This document shows positions 17,217-26,852 of a stretch of DNA of 64,000 nt, piece by piece. The first letter of the stretch is position 1. The number at the start of each line of letters is the position of its first letter. A program made the position numbers and the translations under genes. Source of the DNA: CAVOJY01 sp963696405 (GTDB lineage Bacteria; Chloroflexota; Limnocylindria; Limnocylindrales; CSP1-4); the NCBI GenBank assembly GCA_963696405.1, contig CAVOJY010000006.1:434001-498000 (forward strand), given 5' to 3'. Under the pieces are notes generated by a model that was not told where the DNA came from, searched no databases, and worked only from the letters and a program-made list of their open reading frames with translations.

Positions 17217-17755
17217 CAGACGGTGACCTGCGTTCGGGATGGCGACTTGCGGCCTACCTGGATGAGCTCCGGCTCGAGCCGGGCAGCGGAGGCGCCGGGG
17301 ACCGGGGCGACCAGGTCGGCCAGGGTGAGCGAGTCGATTGCGCCGGTGATCGCATCCCGCACCCGCACCCACAGGACGTTCACGGTGCAGAAACTCGTCC
17401 GACCGCAGGCATCCGAGTGCCCGTGTTCGTCGGCGGGCTCGTCGGCGGCGCAGATCATTGGCGCGATCGGCCCTTCGAGAGCCTTGAGCACCTCGCCCAT
17501 GCGGATGTCCTCCGGGGGACGCGTGAGCTGGTAGCCGCCCCGGGCACCGCGCGTGCTCGTGACAAGCTCCGCCGCCCGCAGGCTCACCACGAGCTGCTCC
17601 AGGTACGGGCGCGGCAGGTCCTCGTGCTCGGCGACGTCGGCAAGGCTGATGGGCCCTTCGCCATGGTGGCGCGCAAGCTCGACCATGAGGCGCACGCCGT
17701 ACTCGCTCCGCGTGGAGAAGTGGACGGCGCCGCTGCTCGTGTAGCCGGTTCGCAC
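17216..17755 (-). CDS. Rrf2-family transcription regulator (IscR-like) of the suf operon
   Basis: A 179-residue winged-helix regulator. FSTRSEYGVRLMVELA begins the Rrf2 domain, with DLPRPYLEQLVVSL as recognition region and STRGARGGYQLTRPPEDI as wing. Three cysteines within CAADEPADEHGHSDACGRTSFC could bind a [2Fe-2S] cluster as in IscR. It is first in the operon and probably senses Fe-S or iron status to set suf expression. The start is GTG 17755 with GGGGAG 11 bp upstream. An 8-bp-arm inverted repeat lies just upstream and is the natural operator candidate. The C-terminal ~35 residues after the cysteine region are family-variable. Confidence 0.88.
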   Translation of the reverse strand: MRTGYTSSGAVHFSTRSEYGVRLMVELARHHGEGPISLADVAEHEDLPRPYLEQLVVSLRAAELVTSTRGARGGYQLTRPPEDIRMGEVLKALEGPIAPMICAADEPADEHGHSDACGRTSFCTVNVLWVRVRDAITGAIDSLTLADLVAPVPGASAARLEPELIQVGRKSPSRTQVTV

Positions 17756-17787
17756 GGTGGCTGGCTCTCCCCTGGGTCCGGTCCCTG

Positions 17788-17812
17788 AATTCCGATCAAT
17801 CGTGTCGGATTT
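17788..17812. promoter_or_regulatory. Inverted repeat upstream of rrf2-suf, probable Rrf2 operator
   Basis: AATTCCGA (17788-17795) and TCGGATTT (17805-17812) are arms matching at 7 of 8 positions around a 9-nt spacer. The site lies 33 bp upstream of the rrf2 GTG, in an AT-richer patch that probably holds the promoter. Spacing and symmetry fit a dimeric winged-helix regulator. Confidence 0.5.
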
Positions 17813-18061
17813 AGAGTCTAGCCGAGGGTGCGCCGGCCGTCAACGACCAGGCCAAGCGTGTGTGGACGGCCAGGCCAAGCGTGGCGGACGGCCAGGATGC
17901 TCTCAACCTGGCGGGGCAAACCACTGGCGGTAGCCCCGGGAATCCGCCAGCTACGCTCGTCGGTGATGGTATCCACGGTGAGCGCGCCGCAGCCGCCAGC
18001 TCGGCCGGCTGGAACGACCGCGAACGCCCCTGGGCCGCATCCGGCACATGGCCGGCCCGGC

Positions 18062-21000
18062 TCAGAGCTTCAACGTCATCGTGCCAGTGCTGGCGCCGCG
18101 CGGGTTCACCAGGATCGTGTACGTGCCCGTCGTCGGGGCCGTGAACTTGATCTTCTTCCCGCTGGTGTTCACAAAGGTGGGGCTGACGAGGTTCGTGCCA
18201 TCGGGTTTCAGCACCGAGACGTCGCTCTGGCTGATGGTCACCGCGCTCAGGGTCAGGGTGTAGCTGGAGCCGGCCACGCCGGGGAAGGAGAGGAGGGCGT
18301 TCTGGCCGGGGACGGCCAGGGTGACCGTGACCGGAGCGCCGCCGGGGGTGATCGAGCCGGTGATGTCGGGCGGCACGTCGTAGAGGGTCAGGGTGGCCTT
18401 GCCGATGTAGAAGCTGCGCGGGTTGACGAGGATGGTGTAGGTGCCCGTGGCGGGCAGCGTCTTCGTGTCGAGGAAGATCCCGTTGGTGGTGAAGAGGGAG
18501 GGCGCCACCAGGTTGGTGCCGTCGGGGTTGACGACCGAGAGGTCGCCCTGGCTGATGGTGGAGCCGCTGAGGTTGAGGCTGATCCGCCGGCCGGCCGTCC
18601 CGGCGAAGGTGACCTTCGCGTTCTGGCCGGGGATGGCCAGGGTGATGGTGAGGGGAGCACCACCGGGGGTGATCGAGCCGGCGAGGTCGGGCGGGACGTC
18701 GTAGAGGGTAAGCGTGGCGGAGCCCGTGTAGGTGGTCCGCGGGTTGAGGACGATGGTGTAGGTGCCCGATACCGGCAGGGTCACCGTGTCGAGGAAGACC
18801 CCGTTCGTGTTGAAGAACGCGGGCGCCACCAGGTTGGTGCCGTCGGGCCGGACGATGGAGAGGTCGCCCTGGCTGATGGTGGAGCCGCTGAGGTTGAGGC
18901 TGACCCGCCCGCCGGCGGTGCCGTCGAAGAGGACCAGGGCGGCGGTGCCCGCGGTGGGCAGGGCGACCGCCCGGCTCGCGCCGAGGGCCATGCGGGCGGT
19001 GACCGCGATCTCGGCCGCCGTCAGGCCCGCGGGAACGGCGAAGAAGTCGGCGCTCGAGACGGCCTGTCCGGCGGGGGTGCGCACGGTGACCTTGCCCGAG
19101 CCACCCGCCGGCGGACTGGTGGCGGTGAGAGAGGTGCCTCCACCGGCGGTGACCGGCCCGGGCTGGGTGCCGAAGGAGACGGTCGTGCCGCAGCCGGCAA
19201 GGCCCAGGTTCGCGCCGTCGATGGTGATCGACGTGCCGCCGGCGGCGACCGCCGGGCTGAAGCCGCCGAGCGAGGGCGGCGTGCCGGGAGGGGCCGCCGG
19301 CACGGACGCCGAGAGGGGGCCCTCGCCGACGGCGTTCACCGCGGCCACCCGGTAGGAGTAGCCCTGCCCGTTGCTGACCGCGGTGTCGCTGTAGGAGGCG
19401 GCCGTGCCGGTCTCCGCGAGGAACGTCTCGGCGCCGGCCGATGGACCGCGGTAGACGCGGTAGGAGGTGATCGGCGAGCCCCCGTCGGGGGGCGCCGTCC
19501 AGCAGAGGGAGACCGAGCCGTCGCCGGCCACCGCGGAGAGGACCGGGGCCGCCGGGACGGTGGCCGGGACCTGGGGCACGGCGGAGACCTCGGGCGAGCG
19601 GGTCCCCTCGCCGACCGCGTTCACGGCCGCCACCTGGTACCAGTAGCGGGTGCCGTTGGCCAGGCCCGGGTCGTGGTAGGCGGTGACCGTGCCCACCTCG
19701 GCGAGGAACGTCTCGGCGCCAGAGGCGGTGCCCCGGTACAGGCGGTACCCGCTGATCGGGGCATCGCCTGCTGCGGGCACCGTCCAGGCCAGGTCCACCG
19801 CCCCGTCACCCGCCGTGGCGGTGAGCGAGGGGGCGGCGGGGGCACCGAGACCGACCAGTTTGAGCGTCGCGCTCCCCGTGTAGAACGTCCTCGGGTTGAG
19901 GAGGATCGCGTACGTCCCCGCAACGGGAGTCGTGAACGACAGCACCTTCCCGCTGGTGTTCACGAAGGTGGGGCTGACGAGGTTCGTGCCATCGGGCTTC
20001 AGCACCGAGACGTCGCTCTGGCTGATGGTCACCGCGCTCAGGGTCAGGGTGTAGCTGGAGCCGGCCACGGCGGGGAAGGAAAGGAGGGCGTTCTGGCCGG
20101 GGACGGCCAGGGTGACCGTGACCGGAGCGCCGCCGGGGGTGATCGAGCCGGTGATGTCGGGCGGCACGTCGTAGAGGGTCAGGGTGGCCTTGCCGATGTA
20201 GAAGCTGCGCGGGTTGACGAGGATGGTGTAGGTGCCCGTGGCGGGCAGCGTCTTCGTGTCGAGGAAGACCCCGTTGGTGGTGAAGAGGGAGGGCGCCACC
20301 AGGTTGGTGCCGTCGGGGTTGACGACCGAGAGGTCGCCCTGGCTGATGGTGGAGCCGCTGAGGTTGAGGCTGATCCGCCGGCCGGCCGTCCCGGCGAAGG
20401 TGACCTTCGCGTTCTGGCCGGGGATGGCCAGGGTGATGGTGAGGGGAGCACCACCGGGGGTGATCGAGCCGGCGAGGTCGGGCGGGACGTCGTAGAGGGT
20501 AAGCGTGGCGGAGCCCGTGTAGGTGGTCCGCGGGTTGAGGACGATGGTGTAGGTGCCCGATACCGGCAGGGTCACCGTGTCGAGGAAGACCCCGTTCGTG
20601 TTGAAGAACGCGGGCGCCACCAGGTTCGTGCCGTCGGGCCGGACGATGGAGAGGTCGCCCTGGCTGATGGTGGAGCCGCTGAGGTTGAGGCTGACCCGCC
20701 CGCCGGCGGTGCCGTCGAAGAGGACCAGGGCGGCGGTGCCCGCGGTGGGCAGGGCGACCGCCCGGCTCGCGCCGAGGGCCATGCGGGCGGTGACCGCGAT
20801 CTCGGCCGCCGTCAGGCCCGCGGGAACGGCGAAGAAGTCGGCGCTCGAGACGGCCTGTCCGGCGGGGGTGCGCACGGTGACCTTGCCCGAGCCACCCGCC
20901 GGCGGACTGGTGGCGGTGAGAGAGGTGCCTCCACCGGCGGTGACCGGCCCGGGCTGGGTGCCGAAGGAGACGGTCGTGCCGCAGCCGGCAAGGCCCAGGT

Positions 21001-22939
21001 TCGCGCCGTCGATGGTGATCGACGTGCCGCCGGCGGCGACCGCCGGGCTGAAGCCGCCGAGCGAGGGCGGCGTGCCGGGAGGGGCCGCCGGCACCGACGC
21101 CGAGAGGGGACCCTCGCCGACGGCGTTCACCGCGGCCACCCGGTAGGAGTAGCCCTGCCCGTTGACCACCGCGGTGTCGCTGTAGGAGGCGGCCGTGCCG
21201 TTCTCGGCGAGGAGCGTCTCGGCGCCGGCCGATGGGCCGCGGTAGACGCGGTAGGAGGTGATCGGCGAGCCCCCGTCGGGGGGCGCCGTCCAGCAGAGGG
21301 AGACCGAGCCGTCGCCGGCCACCGCGGAGAGGACCGGGGCCGCCGGGACGGTGGCCGGGACCTGGGGCACGGCGGAGACCTCGGGCGAGCGGGTCCCCTC
21401 ACCGACCGCGTTCACGGCCGCCACCTGGTACCAGTAGCGGGTGCCGTTGGCCAGGCCCGGGTCGTGGTAGGCGGTGACCGTGCCCACCTCGGCGAGGAAC
21501 GTCTCGGCGCCAGAGGCGGTGCCCCGGTACAGGCGGTACCCGCTGATCGGGGCATCGCCTGCTGCGGGCACCGTCCAGGCCAGGTCCACCGCCCCGTCCC
21601 CCGCCGTGGCGGTGAGCACGGGGGCGGCGGGGGCACCCGGCGCTGGGGCTCCCTGCAGGAGACGCCCGACATTCAGGCGTCCGCCCGTGCCAACCTTGCC
21701 GCTGAGCGCTTCGACCGGATCGACGCTGCCGAGGACCGCGGCCTTGGCATCAGCCGCTGACTGGGGTGCCCGGGAGAGGAGCAGCGCCACGGCGCCCGTG
21801 ACGTGGGGCGTCGCCATCGACGTCCCGTCCATGTACGCGTAGCCGCCGGGCACCGTCGAAAGGATGTTGACCCCTGGAGCCCCGAGGTCCACCGAGGTCG
21901 CGCCGTAGTTCGAGAACGACGCGAGCCGGTCATCCTGGTCGGTCGCCCCGACGCAGATGATGTTGGCGACTGGGTAGTCGCAGGGGTAGAAGGGAATGAG
22001 GCTGTTCGGGATACCGTAGTTGCCGGCCGCGGCCACGAAGAGGACGTCGCGCGCGGCGAGCTCGCGGATCAGGTCGAGCGTGGCCTGCGAGGAATCCCAG
22101 CCGCCCCAGGAGTTGTTCAGGACCCGGATGTTCACGCCGGCGTCCTTCGCATCGACCGCCCACTGGAGTGCCCGGGCGATGCTCGTGGATGTCGTGGACC
22201 CGCCCGCGTTGAACGCCTTGAGCGCGAGCAGTCGCGTCGTCCAGTTGACCCCGGCGACGCCGATCCCGTTGTTGCCGACGGCGCCGATCGTCCCGGACGT
22301 GTGCGATCCGTGGTTGTTGTCGTCCATGGGGTCGCACGAGCCGTCGATCGCGTTGTAGCCATGCGTCCCGGCCGGACAGCCGCCGACCCCGCCAGGGTTG
22401 ACCCAGACGTTCGCCGCCAGGTCCGGGTGGCCGTAGTCAATGCCGGTGTCCACGACCCCGACCACCACGTCGGCCGAGCCGGTCGCAACCGACCACGCCG
22501 CGGCGGCATCGATATCCGCATCGGCCGTTCCGGCGGTGCCGTTCACGACCTGCCCGTTGTTCTCCAGCCCCCAGAGCTGCCCGACGGACGGGTCGCTGGG
22601 AAGGTCGGCGAGCCGGTAGATGTAGTCCGGCTCGGCGTAGCGCACGCCCGACTCATTCTGCAGGTCCGCGACAACCTTCTTGACCTGGCCCTTCGGCACC
22701 TTCAGCACCTTCGCGCCGTGGCCGACGACACCCGCCTTGTGGGCGCCCGCGGACGCGATGATCGCTGCCTGGGTGGCGGCGTCGACGCCCGGCCAGAACC
22801 CGGCGATGACGAAGCCATCCACGTACTCGGCGGCCGGTCGCTGAAGCTCCGCCTGCTTGGCCCCCGCCGGGGCCGCGGTCGCGAGGAGCATGAACGTCGC
22901 AAGGACGACAAGGAACCGAACACCTGGCCGCTGGGCCAT
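18062..22939 (-). CDS. Giant secreted subtilase (S8) with duplicated FN3/IPT/beta-repeat module
   Basis: A 1,625-residue protein. A signal peptide (FLVVLATFMLLATAAPAGA) is followed by an inhibitor-like propeptide and an S8 catalytic domain. The triad is Asp164 (VVDTGID), His210 (NNHGSHTSG) and Ser374 (GTSMATPH), with oxyanion Asn307 (AAGN). From ~residue 434 comes a module of two fibronectin type III domains, an IPT/TIG-like domain and four ~100-residue beta repeats marked by SGSTISQGDLS, DGTNLVAP and YTGSATLTLYDV. This whole ~597-residue module then occurs a second time, nearly identical. No sortase or cell-wall motif is seen at the C-terminus. It is probably an extracellular protease with adhesive or carbohydrate-binding arms. 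The 3' gap to 18061 (about 250 bp) holds only short direct repeats of an ACGGCCAGG-type unit. Confidence 0.88.
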   Translation of the reverse strand: MAQRPGVRFLVVLATFMLLATAAPAGAKQAELQRPAAEYVDGFVIAGFWPGVDAATQAAIIASAGAHKAGVVGHGAKVLKVPKGQVKKVVADLQNESGVRYAEPDYIYRLADLPSDPSVGQLWGLENNGQVVNGTAGTADADIDAAAAWSVATGSADVVVGVVDTGIDYGHPDLAANVWVNPGGVGGCPAGTHGYNAIDGSCDPMDDNNHGSHTSGTIGAVGNNGIGVAGVNWTTRLLALKAFNAGGSTTSTSIARALQWAVDAKDAGVNIRVLNNSWGGWDSSQATLDLIRELAARDVLFVAAAGNYGIPNSLIPFYPCDYPVANIICVGATDQDDRLASFSNYGATSVDLGAPGVNILSTVPGGYAYMDGTSMATPHVTGAVALLLSRAPQSAADAKAAVLGSVDPVEALSGKVGTGGRLNVGRLLQGAPAPGAPAAPVLTATAGDGAVDLAWTVPAAGDAPISGYRLYRGTASGAETFLAEVGTVTAYHDPGLANGTRYWYQVAAVNAVGEGTRSPEVSAVPQVPATVPAAPVLSAVAGDGSVSLCWTAPPDGGSPITSYRVYRGPSAGAETLLAENGTAASYSDTAVVNGQGYSYRVAAVNAVGEGPLSASVPAAPPGTPPSLGGFSPAVAAGGTSITIDGANLGLAGCGTTVSFGTQPGPVTAGGGTSLTATSPPAGGSGKVTVRTPAGQAVSSADFFAVPAGLTAAEIAVTARMALGASRAVALPTAGTAALVLFDGTAGGRVSLNLSGSTISQGDLSIVRPDGTNLVAPAFFNTNGVFLDTVTLPVSGTYTIVLNPRTTYTGSATLTLYDVPPDLAGSITPGGAPLTITLAIPGQNAKVTFAGTAGRRISLNLSGSTISQGDLSVVNPDGTNLVAPSLFTTNGVFLDTKTLPATGTYTILVNPRSFYIGKATLTLYDVPPDITGSITPGGAPVTVTLAVPGQNALLSFPAVAGSSYTLTLSAVTISQSDVSVLKPDGTNLVSPTFVNTSGKVLSFTTPVAGTYAILLNPRTFYTGSATLKLVGLGAPAAPSLTATAGDGAVDLAWTVPAAGDAPISGYRLYRGTASGAETFLAEVGTVTAYHDPGLANGTRYWYQVAAVNAVGEGTRSPEVSAVPQVPATVPAAPVLSAVAGDGSVSLCWTAPPDGGSPITSYRVYRGPSAGAETFLAETGTAASYSDTAVSNGQGYSYRVAAVNAVGEGPLSASVPAAPPGTPPSLGGFSPAVAAGGTSITIDGANLGLAGCGTTVSFGTQPGPVTAGGGTSLTATSPPAGGSGKVTVRTPAGQAVSSADFFAVPAGLTAAEIAVTARMALGASRAVALPTAGTAALVLFDGTAGGRVSLNLSGSTISQGDLSIVRPDGTNLVAPAFFNTNGVFLDTVTLPVSGTYTIVLNPRTTYTGSATLTLYDVPPDLAGSITPGGAPLTITLAIPGQNAKVTFAGTAGRRISLNLSGSTISQGDLSVVNPDGTNLVAPSLFTTNGIFLDTKTLPATGTYTILVNPRSFYIGKATLTLYDVPPDITGSITPGGAPVTVTLAVPGQNALLSFPGVAGSSYTLTLSAVTISQSDVSVLKPDGTNLVSPTFVNTSGKKIKFTAPTTGTYTILVNPRGASTGTMTLKL
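18155..19847 (-). repeat. Near-identical direct repeat, copy nearest the 3' end of the subtilase gene
   Basis: About 1.69 kb nearly identical to 19946-21638 at a constant offset of 1,791 bp (597 codons). Scattered single-base differences are visible. The homology fades below 18155 where the C-terminal repeat diverges. Confidence 0.85.
19946..21638 (-). repeat. Near-identical direct repeat, copy nearest the catalytic domain
   Basis: Partner of 18155-19847, offset 1,791 bp. It encodes the first FN3-FN3-IPT-beta-repeat module, directly after the protease domain. The offset is an exact codon multiple, so the duplication keeps frame. Confidence 0.85.
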
Positions 22940-23151
22940 GCGGCACCCCTTTCATCGTTGTCAGGAAGGCGAGTGTGACGCCCCCGGGCGTCACACTTCA
23001 ATGCGCAGAAGTACGGGTTTGACAGCTTCCGGTGCGATCGGGCACCGTCCGCGGTCCCACCGCGACAGGCGATCACTACCTCTTGCGGAACCGCCGGCGA
23101 GGGTGCACCGTCATAGCGGCAGCGAACGGCACCCAGCTTGGAGAACGAAGC

Positions 23152-23919
23152 ATGCAAGGCAACCGGATCGTCATCCCCACCGTGCTCGCGCTGGCAGCCC
23201 TGGCACTCGCTGCGATCGCTCTCGCCGCGCCGGCGCTCGCCGGCAACACGAAGCAGGGAGGCGGCAACGTGACCCAGGCTGCGCCCACGGACACCACCCA
23301 CACGATCAACGTCAACGGCACCGGGAAGGTGACGGTCACCCCGGACATGGCGACCGTCGTCATCGGTGTCGTTGAGCGTGCCGACAGCGCGAAGGTCGCC
23401 CAGGAACGGGCGGCACAGAAGATGGCCGCCGTCGTCGACTCGATCAAGAAGAACGGCGTCGCCGACAAGGACATCCAGACCATCAACGTCAGCCTGAACC
23501 CGGTCTACGACTACAGCGACAACACGCAGAAGCTGATCGCCTACGAGGCGAACCAGTCGGTCCAGATCAAGGTGCGCAAGCTGGCCGATACCGGCGCGAT
23601 CATCGACGAGGCGGTGCAGGCGGGGGCTGCGAACGTCAGCTCGATCATGCTCTCCCTCGCCGACACCACCGGCCCCGTCGCCGAGGCGCGCAAGCTGGCA
23701 GTGACCGACGCGAAGGCGAAGGCCGACCAGCTGGCAAGTGCCGCGGGTGTCCGGATCGTCTCGGTCATGACCATCACCGAGAACAGCGCCCCGGGCCCGG
23801 TCCCGATCGCGTACCCGGAGGCGGGCGGCGCGATGGCGGCGGACAAGGCCATCACCCCGATCGAGGCGGGCTCCCAGGAGATCACCGTGGACGTCTCGAT
23901 CGTCTACGAGATCGACTGA
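23152..23919 (+). CDS. Secreted SIMPL-domain (DUF541, YggE-like) protein
   Basis: A 255-residue protein with an N-terminal signal or anchor (VLALAALALAAIALAAPALA) and a SIMPL domain: INVNGTGKVTVTPDMATVVIGV, LNPVYDYSDNTQKLIAYEAN and VRKLADTGAIIDEAV. E. coli YggE lowers oxidative stress; the biochemical role of the family is unclear. The ATG at 23152 has GGAGAACGAAGC before it. It is divergent from the subtilase gene, with 212 bp between starts. It probably acts outside the cytoplasmic membrane. Confidence 0.85.
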   Translation: MQGNRIVIPTVLALAALALAAIALAAPALAGNTKQGGGNVTQAAPTDTTHTINVNGTGKVTVTPDMATVVIGVVERADSAKVAQERAAQKMAAVVDSIKKNGVADKDIQTINVSLNPVYDYSDNTQKLIAYEANQSVQIKVRKLADTGAIIDEAVQAGAANVSSIMLSLADTTGPVAEARKLAVTDAKAKADQLASAAGVRIVSVMTITENSAPGPVPIAYPEAGGAMAADKAITPIEAGSQEITVDVSIVYEID

Positions 23920-23951
23920 TCGCTCGACCACGACATCCCAGCCGCCGAACC

Positions 23952-23981
23952 GGACCGGTCGGGCTCACCCCCGGCCGGTCC
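23952..23981 (+). terminator. Candidate hairpin after the SIMPL gene
   Basis: GGACCGG (23952-23958) pairs with CCGGTCC (23975-23981) around a GC-rich loop, 33 bp past the stop codon. No T-run follows, so it is a weak terminator call. Confidence 0.3.
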
Positions 23982-24158
23982 GACGATTCCGCCGCATCCG
24001 CGGCGGGCGTGGTCGCAGGCAGCGGGACCACCGGCCTCCGTGGGCGGGCCTTCCCAAGCGTCCCATCGCCTGCGGGTCTGCGGATCACCCGATCGCGGGG
24101 CGCGACCCGGTCCCGGGGGCTTCAGGCCGTCCCGGGGTACCCTAGCCGCGATATCGAC

Positions 24159-25962
24159 GTGAGGTCCTTCAGCCTGGTTCCGATCCGTCTCCTGCTTGCC
24201 GCCGTTCTCACCGCCGCGCTTGCCGCATCGCTTGTGATGGGCGGGTCGGGGCCGAGCGCTCCCGGCAGGGCCGGACCGAGCGGATCGGCCGTGGACGCTG
24301 CCGTGGGTGCCGGAGACGCGACCCCCTCGCCGGGTGCACCGGCGCCCCTCGCGCCGGGTGCGGCCGGAGCGGGCCCCACGCGCGAGGTCTTCGGCTACCT
24401 GCCGTACTGGGAACTCGACAACGGCACGGATGCGTACCTCCGGTACGACCTCCTCACGACCATCGCCTTCTTCGGGGTCGGATACGGCGTTGACGGCGCG
24501 CTCATCACGGACGCACCGGGCTACCGCGCATACATGAGCGACCGCGCCACGACGATCATCGAGCACGCGCACGCCGCCGGCGTTCGGACCGTCATCACGT
24601 TCCAGTCGTTCGACATCAACCGAAACGCGGCGTTCCTGTCCGACCCGACCGCCCAGGCCACCTTCATCGAGCAGGCGCTGGCACTCATGGCCGAGCGCGG
24701 CGCGGACGGCGCGAACATCGACATCGAGGGCCTGTCCGGCGTCTACTTCGACGAGTACGGCGCGTTCGTGGGGGCGTTCGCCCGGGCCGCGAAGGCCCGC
24801 AACCCGGCCGCCGAGATCAGCGTGGCCACGAACGCCAATACCAGCGGCGCGAAGATGGCGGCCGCGGCGCTCGCGAACGGCGCGGACCGGGCGTTCATCA
24901 TGGGCTACAACTACCGCTCCGCGGGCAGCGCGCTCGTCGGCAACATCGCCCCCCTGGTCCGCGCCGACGGTGGCCTCAGCCTGACCCGGACGCTGGAGCT
25001 GTACGCGGCCGAGTCGGCGCCCTTCGATCGCCTCGTCCTGGGTTTGCCCTACTACGGCCGCACCTGGCCCACGGTGAGCGACGCGCTCCACGCTGCCCGC
25101 CAGACCGACGCGGCCACCTACGGCTCGGCCAGCGTGTTCTTCCCCAAGAACCTGCCCGGGGCCGCCGAGGGCGCGACGGCGACGTACGACGCGGTCGAGC
25201 ATTCCGTCGTGCTCCTCCGGTACGACGATGCAAAGCAGACGTGGGTCCAGACCTACTACGACGATCCCACCAGCCTGAAGCCCAAGATGCAGCTGGCCAT
25301 CGACCGAGGCCTGGCCGGCGTCGGGATCTGGGCGCTGGGCTACGACCGGGGGCAGCCCGGCTACTGGGAGTTGCTCGCCGAGCTGTTCCGCGGCCCGCAA
25401 GTGGAGGCGGTGACGGTGAGCCCGAGCCCGACCAGGACGGCGGCCGTGCGGGTCGAGGTTGCGGTGGCACCGGCCGGCTCCCCGGATGCCCAGCCGGTGA
25501 CGGCCGTGCGCCTCTCGAACGACCGCGAAAGGTGGGGCGGGTGGACGGCGGTGGGCGCACCGGTGCCGTGGACGATCCTGACGGCCGCGAGCAGACGGAC
25601 CGCGGACCGTCTGGGCACAGGCGCGCGACGCAGCGGGGCGAACGTCGGCGTACGCGAGCGGCGTGACGGTGCTCGATCGAACCGGACCGGTCGTGTCGAT
25701 GCTCCGGCTCGACTGGTCGCCGTCGGTGCGGCTCTGGGTCGCGACATACAACGCCCGGGACCTGACGAAGGTCGCGGCCTACCAGGTGCGCTACCGCGTC
25801 GGAACCGGCGTCGCGGCCGGGGCGTGGAAGACGGCGTTGCGCACCGCCGGCCAGCGGACGTTCCGCATCCGCGCGCCCGCGACCGCGCGCGTCACTGTGC
25901 AGGTCCGCGCGCGCGACGCCGCCGGGAACTGGGGCGCGTGGGTGACGAAGGCGAAGCCGTAG
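24159..25962 (+). CDS. Secreted GH18-like hydrolase with C-terminal repeat, frameshift near 25.58 kb
   Basis: The start is GTG 24159, followed by a signal segment (IRLLLAAVLTAALAASLVMG) and an Ala/Pro/Gly linker. Residues ~75-410 are a GH18 barrel: EVFGYLPYWELDNG, TVITFQSFDINRN, the active strand ADGANIDIEGLSG, MGYNYRSAGSA, LGLPYYGRTWP and VGIWALGYDRG. In the DGxDxDxE motif the second acid is Asn, but the catalytic Glu is present. Known relatives include spore cortex and chitin hydrolases. The C-terminal ~190 residues form two beta-sandwich repeats rich in Trp. The frame breaks around 25575-25605; the correct continuation (RTVWAQARDAAGRTSAYASG) runs in another frame to the TAG at 25960-25962. 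Confidence 0.75.
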
Positions 25963-26060
25963 CCGATCCGCCGAGCCAACGGGCCGCACAGGCCCCCGAT
26001 CCGCCGAGCCCTCGCGCCGGCCGAACCCTGCCCGCTGAACTCCCGCGCCAACCGAGCCCC

Positions 26061-26852
26061 TCAGATCGCGGCCTCGACCTCCCCGCGCGACGCGCTGAGG
26101 TTGCGCATGAGGTCGAGCGCCCAGACACCCTGGTGGGTGAAGCTCTCCCAGGTGCATTCGGCAGAAACCGAGCCGTCATAGCCCAGGTGGTTCAGGTACG
26201 TGAAGAATGCCCACAGGTCCATGCCATGGGCACCGGGGAAGGTGCGCCCGTAGTCGGCGACCTGGACGTGAAGCAGGCGACCGCGTGCAAGCAGGAGATC
26301 GCGGAACGGCTCACCCTCCATGTGCATGTGGTAGGAGTCGGCGCTGACGCCTACCGCGGGGTGGTCGATGGCGGTGACCCACTCGACCGCCTCGGCGAGC
26401 GTGTGGAGCATGTCGGATTCCGTGCGGTTCATCGGCTCGAGGGCGACGGTCAGGCCGTGCGCCGCCGCGATCTCGCCGGCCACCCGGGCGACCTCGCGGT
26501 ACTGGCCGGCCGCCTCGTCCCGGGGGAAACCCTCCGGCAGCCGTCGTGACGGGCCGCTGCCCAGCGTCAACACCTTCGCTCCCATGGCGGCGGCACGCTC
26601 GGCGGTCACTTCGAGGACGGCTCGGCTGCGGCCGAGGTCCGCGGCGGGACCGGCCACCGGCTCGGTTCGGTCGAGGACGTTCTGGATGACCAGGGCGGGG
26701 ATCCCCGCCTCCTGGATCGCCTGCGCCGCACCCTGGTACACCTCGGCCTCGCGCGCCGGGTGGAGCTCGGCTGCATCGAGCTCGACGAACTCCCAGCCGA
26801 CCTGGGCCGCCCGCGGCGCGAACATGGAGGGAATGCAGGCACCGAATCGCAC
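26061..26852 (-). CDS. Sugar phosphate isomerase/epimerase, xylose-isomerase-like TIM barrel
   Basis: A 263-residue AP-endonuclease-2/xylose-isomerase-like barrel. MRFGACIPSMF opens the fold, VTVALEPMNRTESDMLHT-like residues supply the metal-binding Glu, and VGVSADSYHMHMEGE and LLHVQVADYGRTFPG carry the Asp and His ligands. SAECTWE near the end gives the last Glu. Family members isomerise or epimerise sugars or inositol derivatives, and sequence alone does not fix the substrate. It stands alone, divergent from the GcvT-GlyA gene across a 299-bp gap. That gap shows no ORF, only a heptamer repeat near its end. Confidence 0.8.
   Translation of the reverse strand: MRFGACIPSMFAPRAAQVGWEFVELDAAELHPAREAEVYQGAAQAIQEAGIPALVIQNVLDRTEPVAGPAADLGRSRAVLEVTAERAAAMGAKVLTLGSGPSRRLPEGFPRDEAAGQYREVARVAGEIAAAHGLTVALEPMNRTESDMLHTLAEAVEWVTAIDHPAVGVSADSYHMHMEGEPFRDLLLARGRLLHVQVADYGRTFPGAHGMDLWAFFTYLNHLGYDGSVSAECTWESFTHQGVWALDLMRNLSASRGEVEAAI

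Noticed and set aside
18155..21638. CRISPR-like array from repeated sequence
   Set aside because: The repeats are long coding modules at 1,791-bp offset, not short repeats with unique spacers; no cas genes are present.
17828..21760. 1,310-codon plus-strand open frame with repeated Gly/Asp/Arg-rich sequence
   Set aside because: It is the antisense of the subtilase repeat modules; high GC and the repeat keep the opposite frame open. It has no start signal and a composition typical of shadow frames.
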